The notes beneath the pieces were generated by a model. The model made no database searches and had not been told where the DNA came from. It saw only the letters and a list, made by a program, of their open reading frames with translations. The position numbers and the translations under genes were made by a program. Below, piece by piece: positions 25,545 through 34,662 of a stretch of 64,000 nucleotides of DNA. Numbering within the stretch: the stretch's first letter is position 1; each line of letters begins with the position of its first letter. This DNA is from Trichomonas vaginalis G3 (taxonomy: Eukaryota > Parabasalia > Trichomonadida > Trichomonadidae), in NCBI RefSeq assembly GCF_026262505.1, contig NW_026529259.1:186001-250000 (forward strand). The letters run 5' to 3'.

Positions 25545-26269
25545 TTAATATTTTCTAAAAAGTCAACTTCAACAGTCATTCGCACTGGTGCCTTCAGTTC
25601 TACAGGCTCTCCTTGAAAGTCAACAAGTCTGAATTGCATGTCTTTCAAATTATGAGGACTAATGCGAACCCATTTACCTAAATGAGTTGCTATGACAGGA
25701 ACGTTTGGAATGAACATTGAATTGACTGCATAACAGAAAGATTTATATTCTACTGAACCTTTACTATTAACTCCTGAAATACCTGTGACATTAGCTATTT
25801 TTGACTCAATGTATAAACAATTACCATAACATACGTATGGAACAGATTTCATCTCAATCGTTTTGTCAACACTTTTCAAAGGAAATGTCATATGGTATGC
25901 TCCCAGAAGCAATTGAACTCTATGACTCATTCGTGTTATCTTGAACTCTTTCTTGCTAGTGAACTTCAATGTTCCCTCAGAAGAGAGTTCGACATCTATG
26001 TTGTCAATAGTTTCTTCATTTATGAGAGCATTTAACACTCCAGCAATTTTATCTATTCTATACTCTGCTCTGTTAGGAAATGTTATAAAACTTCTTTTGT
26101 CATCTATTTCAAACTCCATGAAATCTGTTTCATCTGTTATGATAAAAGTTGCGATAGTATTGAAGTCAACAACTCTGAAAGCAAGCGCTTCATTCTGAAG
26201 ACCTAAGTTTGTTTGTAGCTTTACTGTTCCATATTCGTTTGGGTCTGTACTTTGCAAATAGAACAACAT
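25505..26269 (-). CDS. Minor capsid (penton-like) protein
   Basis: 254 residues from ATG 26269 (MLFYLQSTDPNEYGTVKL), next to the divergent fibre start at 26287; the longer frame would run antisense through the fibre gene. Beta-rich, with NLKDMQFRLVDFQGEPVEL near the end, the typical late strand of minor capsid proteins. Relative of 2431-3237. Looks whole here; the M5 copy is broken. Confidence 0.65.
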   Translation of the reverse strand: MLFYLQSTDPNEYGTVKLQTNLGLQNEALAFRVVDFNTIATFIITDETDFMEFEIDDKRSFITFPNRAEYRIDKIAGVLNALINEETIDNIDVELSSEGTLKFTSKKEFKITRMSHRVQLLLGAYHMTFPLKSVDKTIEMKSVPYVCYGNCLYIESKIANVTGISGVNSKGSVEYKSFCYAVNSMFIPNVPVIATHLGKWVRISPHNLKDMQFRLVDFQGEPVELKAPVRMTVEVDFLENIKCNSLQENSELKI

Positions 26270-26286
26270 TTTATTCTCATTAAAAT

Positions 26287-29200
26287 ATGAGTATAGCTGC
26301 ATATGCGTATGAAACAAATGAAGCAAGAAGAGCACATGAACTAGTAAACGAAAACTCAACTTTAACCATTGAAGGCAATGATTTAGTCATTGACGATGGA
26401 AAAACTAAAAAAGTCATTGATTTCGATACTTTTAACACTTATGACCCATTCATTACAACAAGCAAGGTTCCCATCATAAATGATGGAACGGTGCAATATA
26501 TAAATTCTACAGTAGATGCCTCATTAGTGAAAGTATTAAATGTTCTCATTGAATTGTTAAAGAGCTTTCGATTTGACGACAACATTAAATGCTTAAAGAA
26601 TTTAGTCATGAATGAGAAACAAATTCGGCGTTGCTGGTAGCAGTAATGATGTACACCTTATGACATTAGAATATTATAACGAACATAAAGATGAACTGAA
26701 AGGAGAGAAGGGTGACACCGGACCTCAAGGACCTCAAGGAACAAGGAATACAAGGAATACAAGGACCTCAAGGCGAAAACGGTTTGGATGGAAAGGATGG
26801 AAAGGATGGAAAAACTGCTAAATCATGGATATGGGACCTTATAAATACTGGTTTAACAGCTGCTTCATATGGAGTTCTTCAATACCAAATCGGAAAGATA
26901 TGGGCGTACTTGGTGAAGAAGCTTTAGATGACGTCAAAAATGCTTTGAACTTCATTTCAAATGGTTCGGATACTATTAAAACTTTATCTGGTTGGATGCA
27001 AGAAACAAGGAGTCAAATAGATACTGTAAGACGTATAGCAAACAATGCACGTACGGGATTGGATACTTTACGAAAAGCACAAAATACACTAAAGGAAGCA
27101 AATGATATTCTTGGCTCAGTATCAGACATGCATGAAGATTGGCTTAAAGGTATTGACAAATCTTTAAAAAATCTCAGTCAGTCTATTGCTGACTACAAGA
27201 AAAGTATAGATTTTTTACATAGTGCTATGGACGTACATGATGGAAGCATAAGGAACTTACTTAATGCTAACAATAACTTACCAGGAACTATTAAAGCATT
27301 TATAAAGTCCTTTGTAAAACCCGGTGCTCTAACATTTAGGTCTTTGAGAGCAAGAGCATTGAAGTCAAGAGATGCAGAAACTCCAACAGAACCTACAGAA
27401 GGAACTGAAACAACAGAAACTCCAGAAGAACCACCAAAACCAACAGCTAATGAAATATTGTTCGAATATTTTCCAAGGTACTCTGTTCTCATTGCATACA
27501 TTCAAGAAATACTTAAGAAAGCAGACTTGACTTTAGGAGATGATGAAAGTTCTGTATATCTTTCGTTCCAGTTTCAAATAGCAGAACTTTTGAGACAGAT
27601 ATGCTTAATGTATGACAACATCTCTGATTTCACAAGATATGATGACGACCATGACCCCGAACACGGTGAAGAAGAAGTTTTACAAACATCCATTAAGACA
27701 GGAAAGGTTTTAACTCAAAGTCTCATTATTGACACCAAAGATGGCGAAGTGGACGTTCTTCAAGAGCTGAAGAAAAATACTTCTTCGGGAGGTGGTGGTA
27801 GGCATGAACTTGAAATAAATGAGATAGAAGAGAAATTAGCCGAAAAAGCAGATAAAGAACATAAACACAATATCTCCGATATAAATGAACTTCAAGCTAC
27901 ATTAAATAGTAAAGCGGACAAAAATGAACTTGACGCAACGAACAAAGTTTTGAAATCTCATAAACACAATATCTCCGATATAAATGAACTTCAAGCTCAT
28001 TAAATAGTAAAGCAGACAAAAACCATGTTCATTATATAAGTTCAGATGAACAGATTATAACGGACTATCATGGATATTTAACACAGTGATGAAGCGAAGA
28101 CAAAAAATGTTAATGAAAGAAGATATAAATCATTCGTGCTAAAGGTTATGACATAACTGTACTGTACAGTATGATGTAGCTAAAGCACCACAATCATTTG
28201 GTTATAACGTGAAATTTATGCTCATACTTTTGTTAACGGTGTATTAGTTGAACCAAGATTTACTTTGAGAGTTAAGTCAAAAATAACTTTTGAAGATGCT
28301 ATTAAAAGTAAAGCTGACAAAACAGAACTTGACGCAACGAACAAAGTTTTGAAATCTCATAAACACAACATCTCCGATATAAATGAACTTCAAGCTACAT
28401 TAGACAGTAAAGCTGACAAGAACCATACACATAAATCCTTCACTACTGTTAGAGCAGACGACATAATATTGAACTTTGACCTTGGTTCAAGTGCACCATT
28501 AGAAAATCCAAGTACAAGCGTAAAAGATACTCTTAACAATTTAGATAAGAGTTGCAGGAACATTGAAAGTCATGCCAGAAACTTTGAAGCACATGAACTA
28601 CCAGCAATGTTAGATAAGAAAGCCGACAAAACTTATGTGGATACAGAACTAACAAAGAAATTTTCGAAACCAGATACAATGACATTTACAACAGAAATTA
28701 TAAATGGTGAACCAGCAACTCCATTTGAATTTGTTAGAGGTCTTCAACCAGATACTTTTGAATTTTTCTTGGATAATTCTATTGAACTAACATTACATTA
28801 TAAAAGTGGAACAAATGCAACATTTCATCCGGGAGATACATTCCAAATGGTATTTAATGACATAAGTTCTTTAGAATATGTTTATAGAGTTATGAGCATA
28901 TATGATTTAATATATCCTATAGGAGCTGTTTATACGTCTATGAATCCAATAAATCCAAACACTTTATTTGGTGGTAGATGGTATGAAATAGTTGACAGTT
29001 TTCCATTCTACACTAATACGCAGTCAATGAAGATGGGAGGTTCAAAGAAAATAGGTATTGAAAACCTTCCTTCACATATGCATAGGTTCAGTGGAAGAAC
29101 ATCTGTGGAAGGAAACCATTCACATTCAATAACAAAAAGAGGTTATATAAATCTTGCAGCGGGTTCGAATAGACAGGGAATGAATAGATATGATATCTCA

Positions 29201-29350
29201 GATGACCCCAAAGATGTTAGCACAGGTATTTTCTGTGGAACTGCAGGAAATCATACACATGTTGTAGCTGGTATTACAGACCCAGCAGGTAATGGAAAAG
29301 ATTATATGCCTCCTTATATAACAATGCACGCTTGGATACGAGTTGGTTAA
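26287..29350 (+). pseudogene. Tail-fibre-like attachment protein with collagen-like segment, M3 copy, broken
   Basis: Long modular gene. Parts in order: a head (SIAAYAYETNEARRAHEL), a short collagen-like Gly-X-Y run (GEKGDTGPQGPQG), long helical coiled-coil region, repeats of HKHNISDINELQATL with KADK linkers, and a collar-like tip (YPIGAVYTSMNPINPN, TLFGGRW, HMHRFSGRTS, DYMPPYITMHAW) as in phage short-tail-fibre and giant-virus fibre proteins. A trimeric receptor-binding fibre is likely. Broken (several breaks, as in M5). Confidence 0.75.
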
Positions 29351-29369
29351 AATCTTTAACTTTACATAA

Positions 29370-30455
29370 ATGAGCTTGAAAGAAGTATTCGAACAACATC
29401 CATGGAGGTCTTTTAAGAAATTCAATGAAGCTGCAAAGAGTTCGGGATTTACTAACAGAGCTGAAGTGAAAAGGTTCTTTGACAAAAATGTTGTACATCA
29501 AACAAAAATAAATCCTTACGACTACTTTTTACCAATTTACTCCAACACTCCTGACGCATACCAATTTGACACTCTCATTCAAAGCAGAAAAGGAGGACAT
29601 AAACCATTCCTCATCTTCATTAATGTTAACACTCGCAAAGCTTTTGCGTATATAATGAGAAATAAAGGAACTCATGAAGTGTTAAGAGTTTTACAAAAGT
29701 TTGTAGCAGAACATAGCCCAAGTATTTTAACATCAGACCAAGACGGTGCATACCTCAGCAACGAAATCACAGAATTTCTCATTAAGCATAACATAACTCA
29801 CTACACTACTGAAGACCATAACCATAACATACTCGGTATCATTAACCGCTTCATAAGGACTCTCAGAGATTTAAATCAAGAGCGAGACTTTACCGAAGAA
29901 ACAATGAAACATTTCATCGAAGTTTACAATTCCTCAACACATTCTACAACAGGACATACACCAAATTCAATGACACAACAACAAGAAGAAAAGTATATAC
30001 AAAAGAAACGAAGTCAAACACAAAATATCAGAAATTCAACACAATTTACTCTCATTCCTGGAACAAAAGTTCGTGTAGTTCTTGACGACAAACCGTTGAC
30101 AAAGAAACGTTTAAGGTTAAGTCGAAATTATTATATCGTAGACTCTACGCAAGGTAATGGATATCTTATAAAAGCTGCTGACGACTCCATAGCATTTTAC
30201 CCTCGTCATAAATTAGTCGAAAGTAGTAATGGCAAACTTGCTGAAACCATTGACGAAGCAAAGCGAGGAGTGGTTATTGAAATACTTGACTACAACATAA
30301 ACGATGACACTTATAAAGTAAGATATGAAGGAGGCGTTGAAGATGTTATACCATCTAAGAACTTGAGAGAATCTAAACCAACTCATCTGGGACCATTAGA
30401 GCGGGAGTACTGGAAAGATAAAAACATGCCAGAAAGAATAAGAAAATTCTTCTAA
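29370..30455 (+). CDS. Maverick rve-type integrase
   Basis: 361 residues. N-terminal helix-turn-helix-like part (FTNRAEVKRFFDKN), rve core (YQFDTLIQSRKGG, FLIFINVNTRKAFAYIM, LTSDQDGAYLSN, NHNILGIINRFIRTLRDLN, YNSSTHSTTGHTPNSM), SH3-like basic part (TKVRVVLDDKPLTKKRLRLS) and a chromo-like end (YKVRYEGGVEDVIPSKNL). Joins element ends to target DNA, giving the 6-bp target duplication known for the family. Looks whole; the M5 copy is broken. Confidence 0.9.
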   Translation: MSLKEVFEQHPWRSFKKFNEAAKSSGFTNRAEVKRFFDKNVVHQTKINPYDYFLPIYSNTPDAYQFDTLIQSRKGGHKPFLIFINVNTRKAFAYIMRNKGTHEVLRVLQKFVAEHSPSILTSDQDGAYLSNEITEFLIKHNITHYTTEDHNHNILGIINRFIRTLRDLNQERDFTEETMKHFIEVYNSSTHSTTGHTPNSMTQQQEEKYIQKKRSQTQNIRNSTQFTLIPGTKVRVVLDDKPLTKKRLRLSRNYYIVDSTQGNGYLIKAADDSIAFYPRHKLVESSNGKLAETIDEAKRGVVIEILDYNINDDTYKVRYEGGVEDVIPSKNLRESKPTHLGPLEREYWKDKNMPERIRKFF

Positions 30456-30494
30456 ACTTTTTCGTTGGATGTAAATCAGACAAAAATATATTAT

Positions 30495-30543
30495 AGGTGA
30501 AGAGGTGAGATTTCACCTGTTTTCTCACCTGTTTTTTCACCTC
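30495..30543. repeat. AGGTGA-iteron hairpin (copy f), left terminal repeat of cassette 2
   Basis: CAAAAATATATTATAGGTGA, second GGTGA, then three TCACCT units. Inverted partner is copy g at 31584-31642. Inside it follows TTGAATTTTCGTGAATTTCC, the leader shared with cassette 1. Confidence 0.8.
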
Positions 30544-30624
30544 TTGAATTTTCGTGAATTTCCTTAAGATAGAAAAAATAAAGTTAGTTTTATTTTTATT
30601 TATTTTTTATTTTGTATAAAAGAT

Positions 30625-31587
30625 ATGATTTCAACAATCGGCACAACAACAATTCAAGCCGCGAACGGCGGGACTCTGTCCACAACAACTTCACCAAACT
30701 CGTTAGTCATGAATCCAACATCTATGTTAGTAGAGATGGAAAGCTTCATTCCTTCTTCATTTACTTTCGAAACAGAAATACAAAAAATTAAGCAGGAACT
30801 TTTAACAAGTAATTTAGACTGTAGTGCGAAAGATGAAACAAATGAACAGTATCTTTATGAAATGGAGGACCTCATCGACCATTTACCTAAACTACCTGAA
30901 ATTCAGCATCAAAAACTAACTATTCCTGAATTCGACGAAATTGAAGTCAAAGCAACTGACTCAGTAGAAATAAAGAAGTTCATACGTAAAGTAAATTATG
31001 AATTCCTTGGTTTTCATTGCAACCATAAAGTTATGGACAAAGATTGCGATATGGTATATAAGAATGTTTCTGACATATATAAATCTGAAGAATTTAAGAC
31101 CTACGACAACTTTGTTTCGTTAGTTGCTGAATGTGTTTGGGAAATAAGAGATAAAGATAGAAGAGGCAAAGTATGGAACGAACAACTAAGACCCGCTATG
31201 TTTGAGATGAAGAGAGCAATTGACGCTTTAGTTGTTCTAGCAGGTCAAATTTCAATGTATATGCAAAAATGAACCCACAATGTTCAAAATGTAAAGCAGC
31301 AATAAGGAAATATAACTACTCCGTCAAAGAGATAGAAAGAATGCGAAACGACTATGCAGACTTAAAGAAAGAAGCAGAAAAGCCAGCAGAAGATAAAATG
31401 GACATGTTAGCATTTCTGAACAAAAACTATCCAACAGTAGAAGATTTCCTTCTATCTGACGTCAAAGAAAATATAAGAGACTTTCGGCATTGTTAAAACT
31501 TTTGATATCCTCAGCGAAGAAATAGAAGCTACAAAACTGTTTAGGATTTCAAATATACATCGTACAATTCATGTAAAACGCTTGTGA
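30625..31587 (+). pseudogene. Cassette protein, M3 copy, broken
   Basis: Counterpart of the whole 304-residue gene at 6746-7660, with the same NPQCSKCKAA and winged-helix-like end. The first codons carry a hairpin repeat (30658-30681). The stop codon at the far end is again supplied by the iteron hairpin. Broken, about one or two breaks. Confidence 0.75.
30658..30681. repeat. Double-hairpin element inside the cassette gene
   Basis: GCCG-CGAA-CGGC followed by GGAC-TCT-GTCC, read in frame. The M5 gene reads on without it (TTCAAACTACAGCACCAAAC), so it is a presence/absence site. Confidence 0.8.
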
Positions 31588-31642
31588 AAAAAAGAGGTGA
31601 AAAATTAGGTGAAAAAAGAGGTGAAATCTCACCTCTTCACCT
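31584..31642. repeat. AGGTGA-iteron hairpin (copy g), right terminal repeat of cassette 2
   Basis: Four direct GGTGA/GTGAA units (AGAGGTGAAAAATTAGGTGA, then AGAGGTGAAAT) and inverted TCACCTCTTCACCT, ending AAATTATATTTTTGG. Bounds the cassette of about 1.15 kb with copy f. Confidence 0.8.
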
Positions 31643-31670
31643 AAATTATATTTTTGGTCATTTACACTCA

Positions 31671-31820
31671 TTTACGAAGAAGTCATGACAAAGCATTTAC
31701 GATGAAATCTTGACAAGGCATTTACGAAGAAGTTATGACAAAGCATTTACGAAGAAGTTATGACAAAGCATTTACGAAGAAGTTATGACAAAGCATTTAC
31801 GAAGAAGTTATGACAAAGTC
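31671..31820. repeat. Six 25-bp tandem repeats
   Basis: Unit starts TTTACGAAGAAGTTATGACA and ends AAGCA; six units in exact 25-base register, the second more diverged. Lies between hairpins g and h, as the related array at 7808-7940 lies between c and d. Confidence 0.9.
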
Positions 31821-31824
31821 ATGA

Positions 31825-31872
31825 GGGTGAAAAATTAGGTGAAAAAAGAGGTGAAATCTCACCTCTTCACCT
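31825..31872. repeat. AGGTGA-iteron hairpin (copy h)
   Basis: Direct repeat of the inner part of copy g, on the other side of the 25-bp array. Confidence 0.8.
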
Positions 31873-31984
31873 AAATTATATTTTTGGTCAAAGCTTCCAC
31901 GAGAGAAAAGATTCCTCATTTGCTAAGGATTCCAAAAATGAAAAAATCGTTGATTTCGGCTGAGAAAAAACGGCAAAAACCCTT

Positions 31985-32047
31985 CTTCCACGGGAACAAA
32001 GAAATAAAGAAGAAATAAAGTAAATTTTTTATTTATTCCCGTGGAAG
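31985..32047. repeat. Perfect 12-bp inverted repeat
   Basis: CTTCCACGGGAA (31985-31996) and TTCCCGTGGAAG (32036-32047), extended on the inside by A/T-rich arms AAATAAA and TTTATTT. The rest of 31873-32113 shows no gene. M5 lacks this segment. Confidence 0.7.
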
Positions 32048-32113
32048 ATAGAGCACTTTTATGACACTTTTTATTCACGACAAACAAGACAAATAAAGAA
32101 AATAAGAAAATAC

Positions 32114-32185
32114 GGCGCTGTCGCGGTTCGAACCACAGACCTGACCTCCCCATAACACCACCTTAGACCACTGTGCTACGTAGCC
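32114..32185 (-). tRNA. tRNA-like sequence inside M3, probably a tRNA pseudogene
   Basis: Minus strand: A-box-like TAGCACAGTGG and B-box GGTTCGAACC, 72 nt. The outer three acceptor pairs (GGC/GCC) hold; the rest pairs poorly and the anticodon is not readable. Lies in the M3 accessory zone, between inverted repeats and a small gene, and has no counterpart in M5. Same kind of sequence as 9850-9923. Confidence 0.45.
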
Positions 32186-32226
32186 TGTCGACATAAGATT
32201 TTATAAATTGCATATTTGACGTAAAT

Positions 32227-32601
32227 TTATTTCCATCTGGCTTCCCACTGCATAAGATATTCATACGTGTTTGTAAGACATTCATTAAACTTCTTTTCTA
32301 TTGCATCTAATCTTGCGTTATTTTTTTCAATAACTTGTCTGTATTCTTCATCATCTCCAGCAGTGTTTGGGTCTTCACGTTTAAAATATTCATTGTTAAC
32401 CAATTTTTTATCTACAAATTTTATTAGTGTTTGATTCACTTCGTTATGATAACGGTCATATTCTTTCAATACGTAAGTGAAGACAAAATGCGTCGTACCT
32501 TCAATCTTAAAGCTTAAAGAACTTTCAACACAGTTTTGAGGGTCTGTCAGTGCGTCAATGAGATAGTATTCGAAGTCAGTCAATAATCTTTTTAAAGTCA
32601 T
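32227..32601 (-). CDS. Small Maverick protein, relative of 4974-5441
   Basis: 124 residues, starting MTLKRLLTDFEYYLIDAL. FVFTYVLKEYDRYHNEV and LIKFVDKKLVNNE match the M1 gene at 4974. Helical end. Divergent from the KilA-N gene. M5 has no copy, so this gene belongs to the variable zone. Function unknown. Confidence 0.6.
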   Translation of the reverse strand: MTLKRLLTDFEYYLIDALTDPQNCVESSLSFKIEGTTHFVFTYVLKEYDRYHNEVNQTLIKFVDKKLVNNEYFKREDPNTAGDDEEYRQVIEKNNARLDAIEKKFNECLTNTYEYLMQWEARWK

Positions 32602-32708
32602 TTCATACAGGATAAAATTTAATGTTGTGAAGAAATAGTGTTTATCTCAAAAAAAATAAAGTTAGTTTTTATTTTATTTATTTTTTTATCCTGTATGTAA
32701 AGACAGAT

Positions 32709-33569
32709 ATGTCAACATTAGAGAACACAACAACTGCTATCGTTCATGAAGTCATAAATGAAGAATACGAATACATACAGTATAACAAACAATTGAGACT
32801 CATTCGTTCTGTCAAAGACGACATGTACCAAATGCAAAGTATTTTGACGGCTTGTTTTGCTCCAGATACTAAGCTTCCTAAAGACTGGTTTAGGAACCAA
32901 AGCACCATAGAACTATTAAGTGAAGCACAGCGAGACGTACTTTTTTCTGAAAACAGTGAAGAACAGCGAGTAGGTAAAAAATCCCAGTCGCCAAAACTCT
33001 ATGAAAACCGTGAAAAATTGCCAAACGGTTTGAGAGGATATTATGTTCATAGACTTTTAGTAAATGCAGTTGCAATGTGGGCTTCACCACGTTATGCTTG
33101 GAATATTTACAAACTTCTTGACGAACTTCACAGACAAGAACGTGGAGAGATGGAAAAGAAACTTCAAGCAAAAGATGAAGTCATTGAATCCAAAGACAAA
33201 AGCATACAGAAAAGAATACCGCGTTCAGTACCAAAAGGAAAGGAAAAGAACTATAAGTATATGATTTATACTGAAGAGTTGGAGAATGAAGAAGACAGAG
33301 ATATGGTTATGTTGCATTTAGTCAGAAGAAACAACAAAAGCTTTTACGACCTTGCTAAAATATATAAATCTGACAGAAACTGGTTCTATCGTGAAAACTT
33401 ACCGATTTCAATGACACCGAATGAGCAAATAAAAGAAATTGTCAAAAATACTCTTCCTCAAACACACTATGACATCAAAGGTTGCACAATACTTACCTTC
33501 AAAGAAGACTTACCATTACTGAAGGAAAAAATAACAGAATATTTCGATAACTTCAAAGAGGAAGAATGA
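32709..33569 (+). CDS. KilA-N domain DNA-binding protein
   Basis: 286 residues. N-terminal KilA-N-like domain (DWFRNQSTIELL ... GLRGYYVHRLLVNAVAMWAS, PRYAWNIYKLLDELH), a coiled-coil linker (EMEKKLQAKDEVIESKDKSI), and a C-terminal domain (KYMIYTEELENEEDRDMVML, YDLAKIYKSDRNWFY) of the kind often joined to KilA-N in large DNA viruses. KilA-N binds DNA; here it may regulate the element. The M5 copy is nearly identical in the C-terminal ~160 residues but very different in the middle of the KilA-N domain. Confidence 0.8.
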   Translation: MSTLENTTTAIVHEVINEEYEYIQYNKQLRLIRSVKDDMYQMQSILTACFAPDTKLPKDWFRNQSTIELLSEAQRDVLFSENSEEQRVGKKSQSPKLYENREKLPNGLRGYYVHRLLVNAVAMWASPRYAWNIYKLLDELHRQERGEMEKKLQAKDEVIESKDKSIQKRIPRSVPKGKEKNYKYMIYTEELENEEDRDMVMLHLVRRNNKSFYDLAKIYKSDRNWFYRENLPISMTPNEQIKEIVKNTLPQTHYDIKGCTILTFKEDLPLLKEKITEYFDNFKEEE

Positions 33570-33657
33570 AGTCACGACAACATTAACGAAGAAGTCACGA
33601 CAACATTAACGAAGAGAGAATGAGGTGAAAAAACAGGTGAAATCTCACCTCTTCACC
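33568..33657. repeat. Two 29-bp-spaced repeats and AGGTGA hairpin (copy i)
   Basis: GAAGTCACGACAACATTAAC occurs twice (33568-33617), a relative of the 25-bp array unit, then GAGGTGAAAAAACAGGTGAA and TCACCTCTTCACC (33623-33657). Lies directly after the KilA-N stop codon; conserved at 56881-56971. Confidence 0.75.
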
Positions 33658-33673
33658 AAAAATATATTTTTGG

Positions 33674-34145
33674 TTAAATAGCTTCAGGGTCAATTTCTTC
33701 AACCATTTCACTTCCTTCGTCAATGTCAATAGAAGCTTCTTCAACCTTTGGTAAGAACTTTTGTATAACATCTTTGTTCGTTATTGTCTTCAGAGATGAA
33801 GGATAATATTTCACAGATGTTTCACCCTTCTTATATTCTTTCTGTTCGGAAAGATTCATAGCAATACTGAAGAAGTCAATGTTGGAGTTCTTTATAACAG
33901 TATAATGAGTATCTTTGACATTCACGAAGAAACCCTTTTGTTTCAAAACTACTGCTAACTCTTGTGAAGTATAACGTTTGCGGTCAATGACAATAGCTAA
34001 TGGTCTGACATACTGACCGAACTTAGATTCTTTCACAAACTTCTTGTTAAAGATAACATTAACGTTTGCAGAACCATTGAACTCATTCTTGATGGCAGTA
34101 GCGAGAGCATTGTATAAAAGAACTTGCAATCTTGCATGTGTTTCA
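33674..34145 (-). pseudogene. Small acidic-tailed protein, M3 copy, broken
   Basis: Counterpart of the whole 157-residue gene at 56988-57461. Core KKFVKESKFGQYVRPLAIVI and tail DEGSEMVEEIDPEAI are recognisable. Possible relative of the M1 gene at 4538. Broken near its start. Confidence 0.6.
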
Positions 34146-34233
34146 TTAAAATAAAAATATTAAATTATTTTGAAAAATAACTTAAAAAATGTAATCTAAT
34201 TTTTCAAAAAATATTTTTTATCCGATAGAAAAG

Positions 34234-34611
34234 ATGACAGAAAAATTAACTTTTTACATAGCGCCAGACCCTTCTTGCCCACATCCTTTTAAGCCACAAT
34301 ATATAGACATAGAACTAAATAGAGAAAGCGAAATTCCACAATATATATACATAGAACTAAATAGTGAAGGCGAAATTCTACAAACAGAAGAAAGCGAAAT
34401 TCCACAAACATATAGAGACCTAGATAACGAAAATGGATATGCGCTATTCTGGTTAGATTGTCCTTATAAAATGTATGAAAAAAAGGCTTTATATGAAGAA
34501 TATAGAAAATATTGTCATGAAAACGATATAAGACCAAGCTCTAGAGAAAAATTCTATGCTGGTATAAAACATCTTTTCGAAGTTCGGAATGGCAAATATA
34601 TAAAGAAATAA
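34234..34611 (+). CDS. Stand-alone relative of the SF3 helicase C-terminal domain
   Basis: 125 residues. The last ~50 (KKALYEEYRKYCHENDIRPS, IKHLFEVRNGKYIKK) match the winged-helix-like tail of the M1 helicase at 3266 (ERSLYDEYKQYCQEYG, VKNLLDVQNGVYTKK). The first ~70 residues carry an internal repeat (PQYIYIELNSEGEI). M5 has no such gene: the two flanks there are directly joined. The segment is edged by near-direct repeats TTTTTCAAAAAATATTTTTT and TTTTTCGAAAAAATATTTTT. Start preceded by TTTTTATCCGATAGAAAAG, as before the gene at 4538. Confidence 0.6.
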   Translation: MTEKLTFYIAPDPSCPHPFKPQYIDIELNRESEIPQYIYIELNSEGEILQTEESEIPQTYRDLDNENGYALFWLDCPYKMYEKKALYEEYRKYCHENDIRPSSREKFYAGIKHLFEVRNGKYIKK

Positions 34612-34662
34612 TTTTTCTAAGTTTATTTTTTCGAAAAAATATTTTTTTATTTCCTACTAAAG

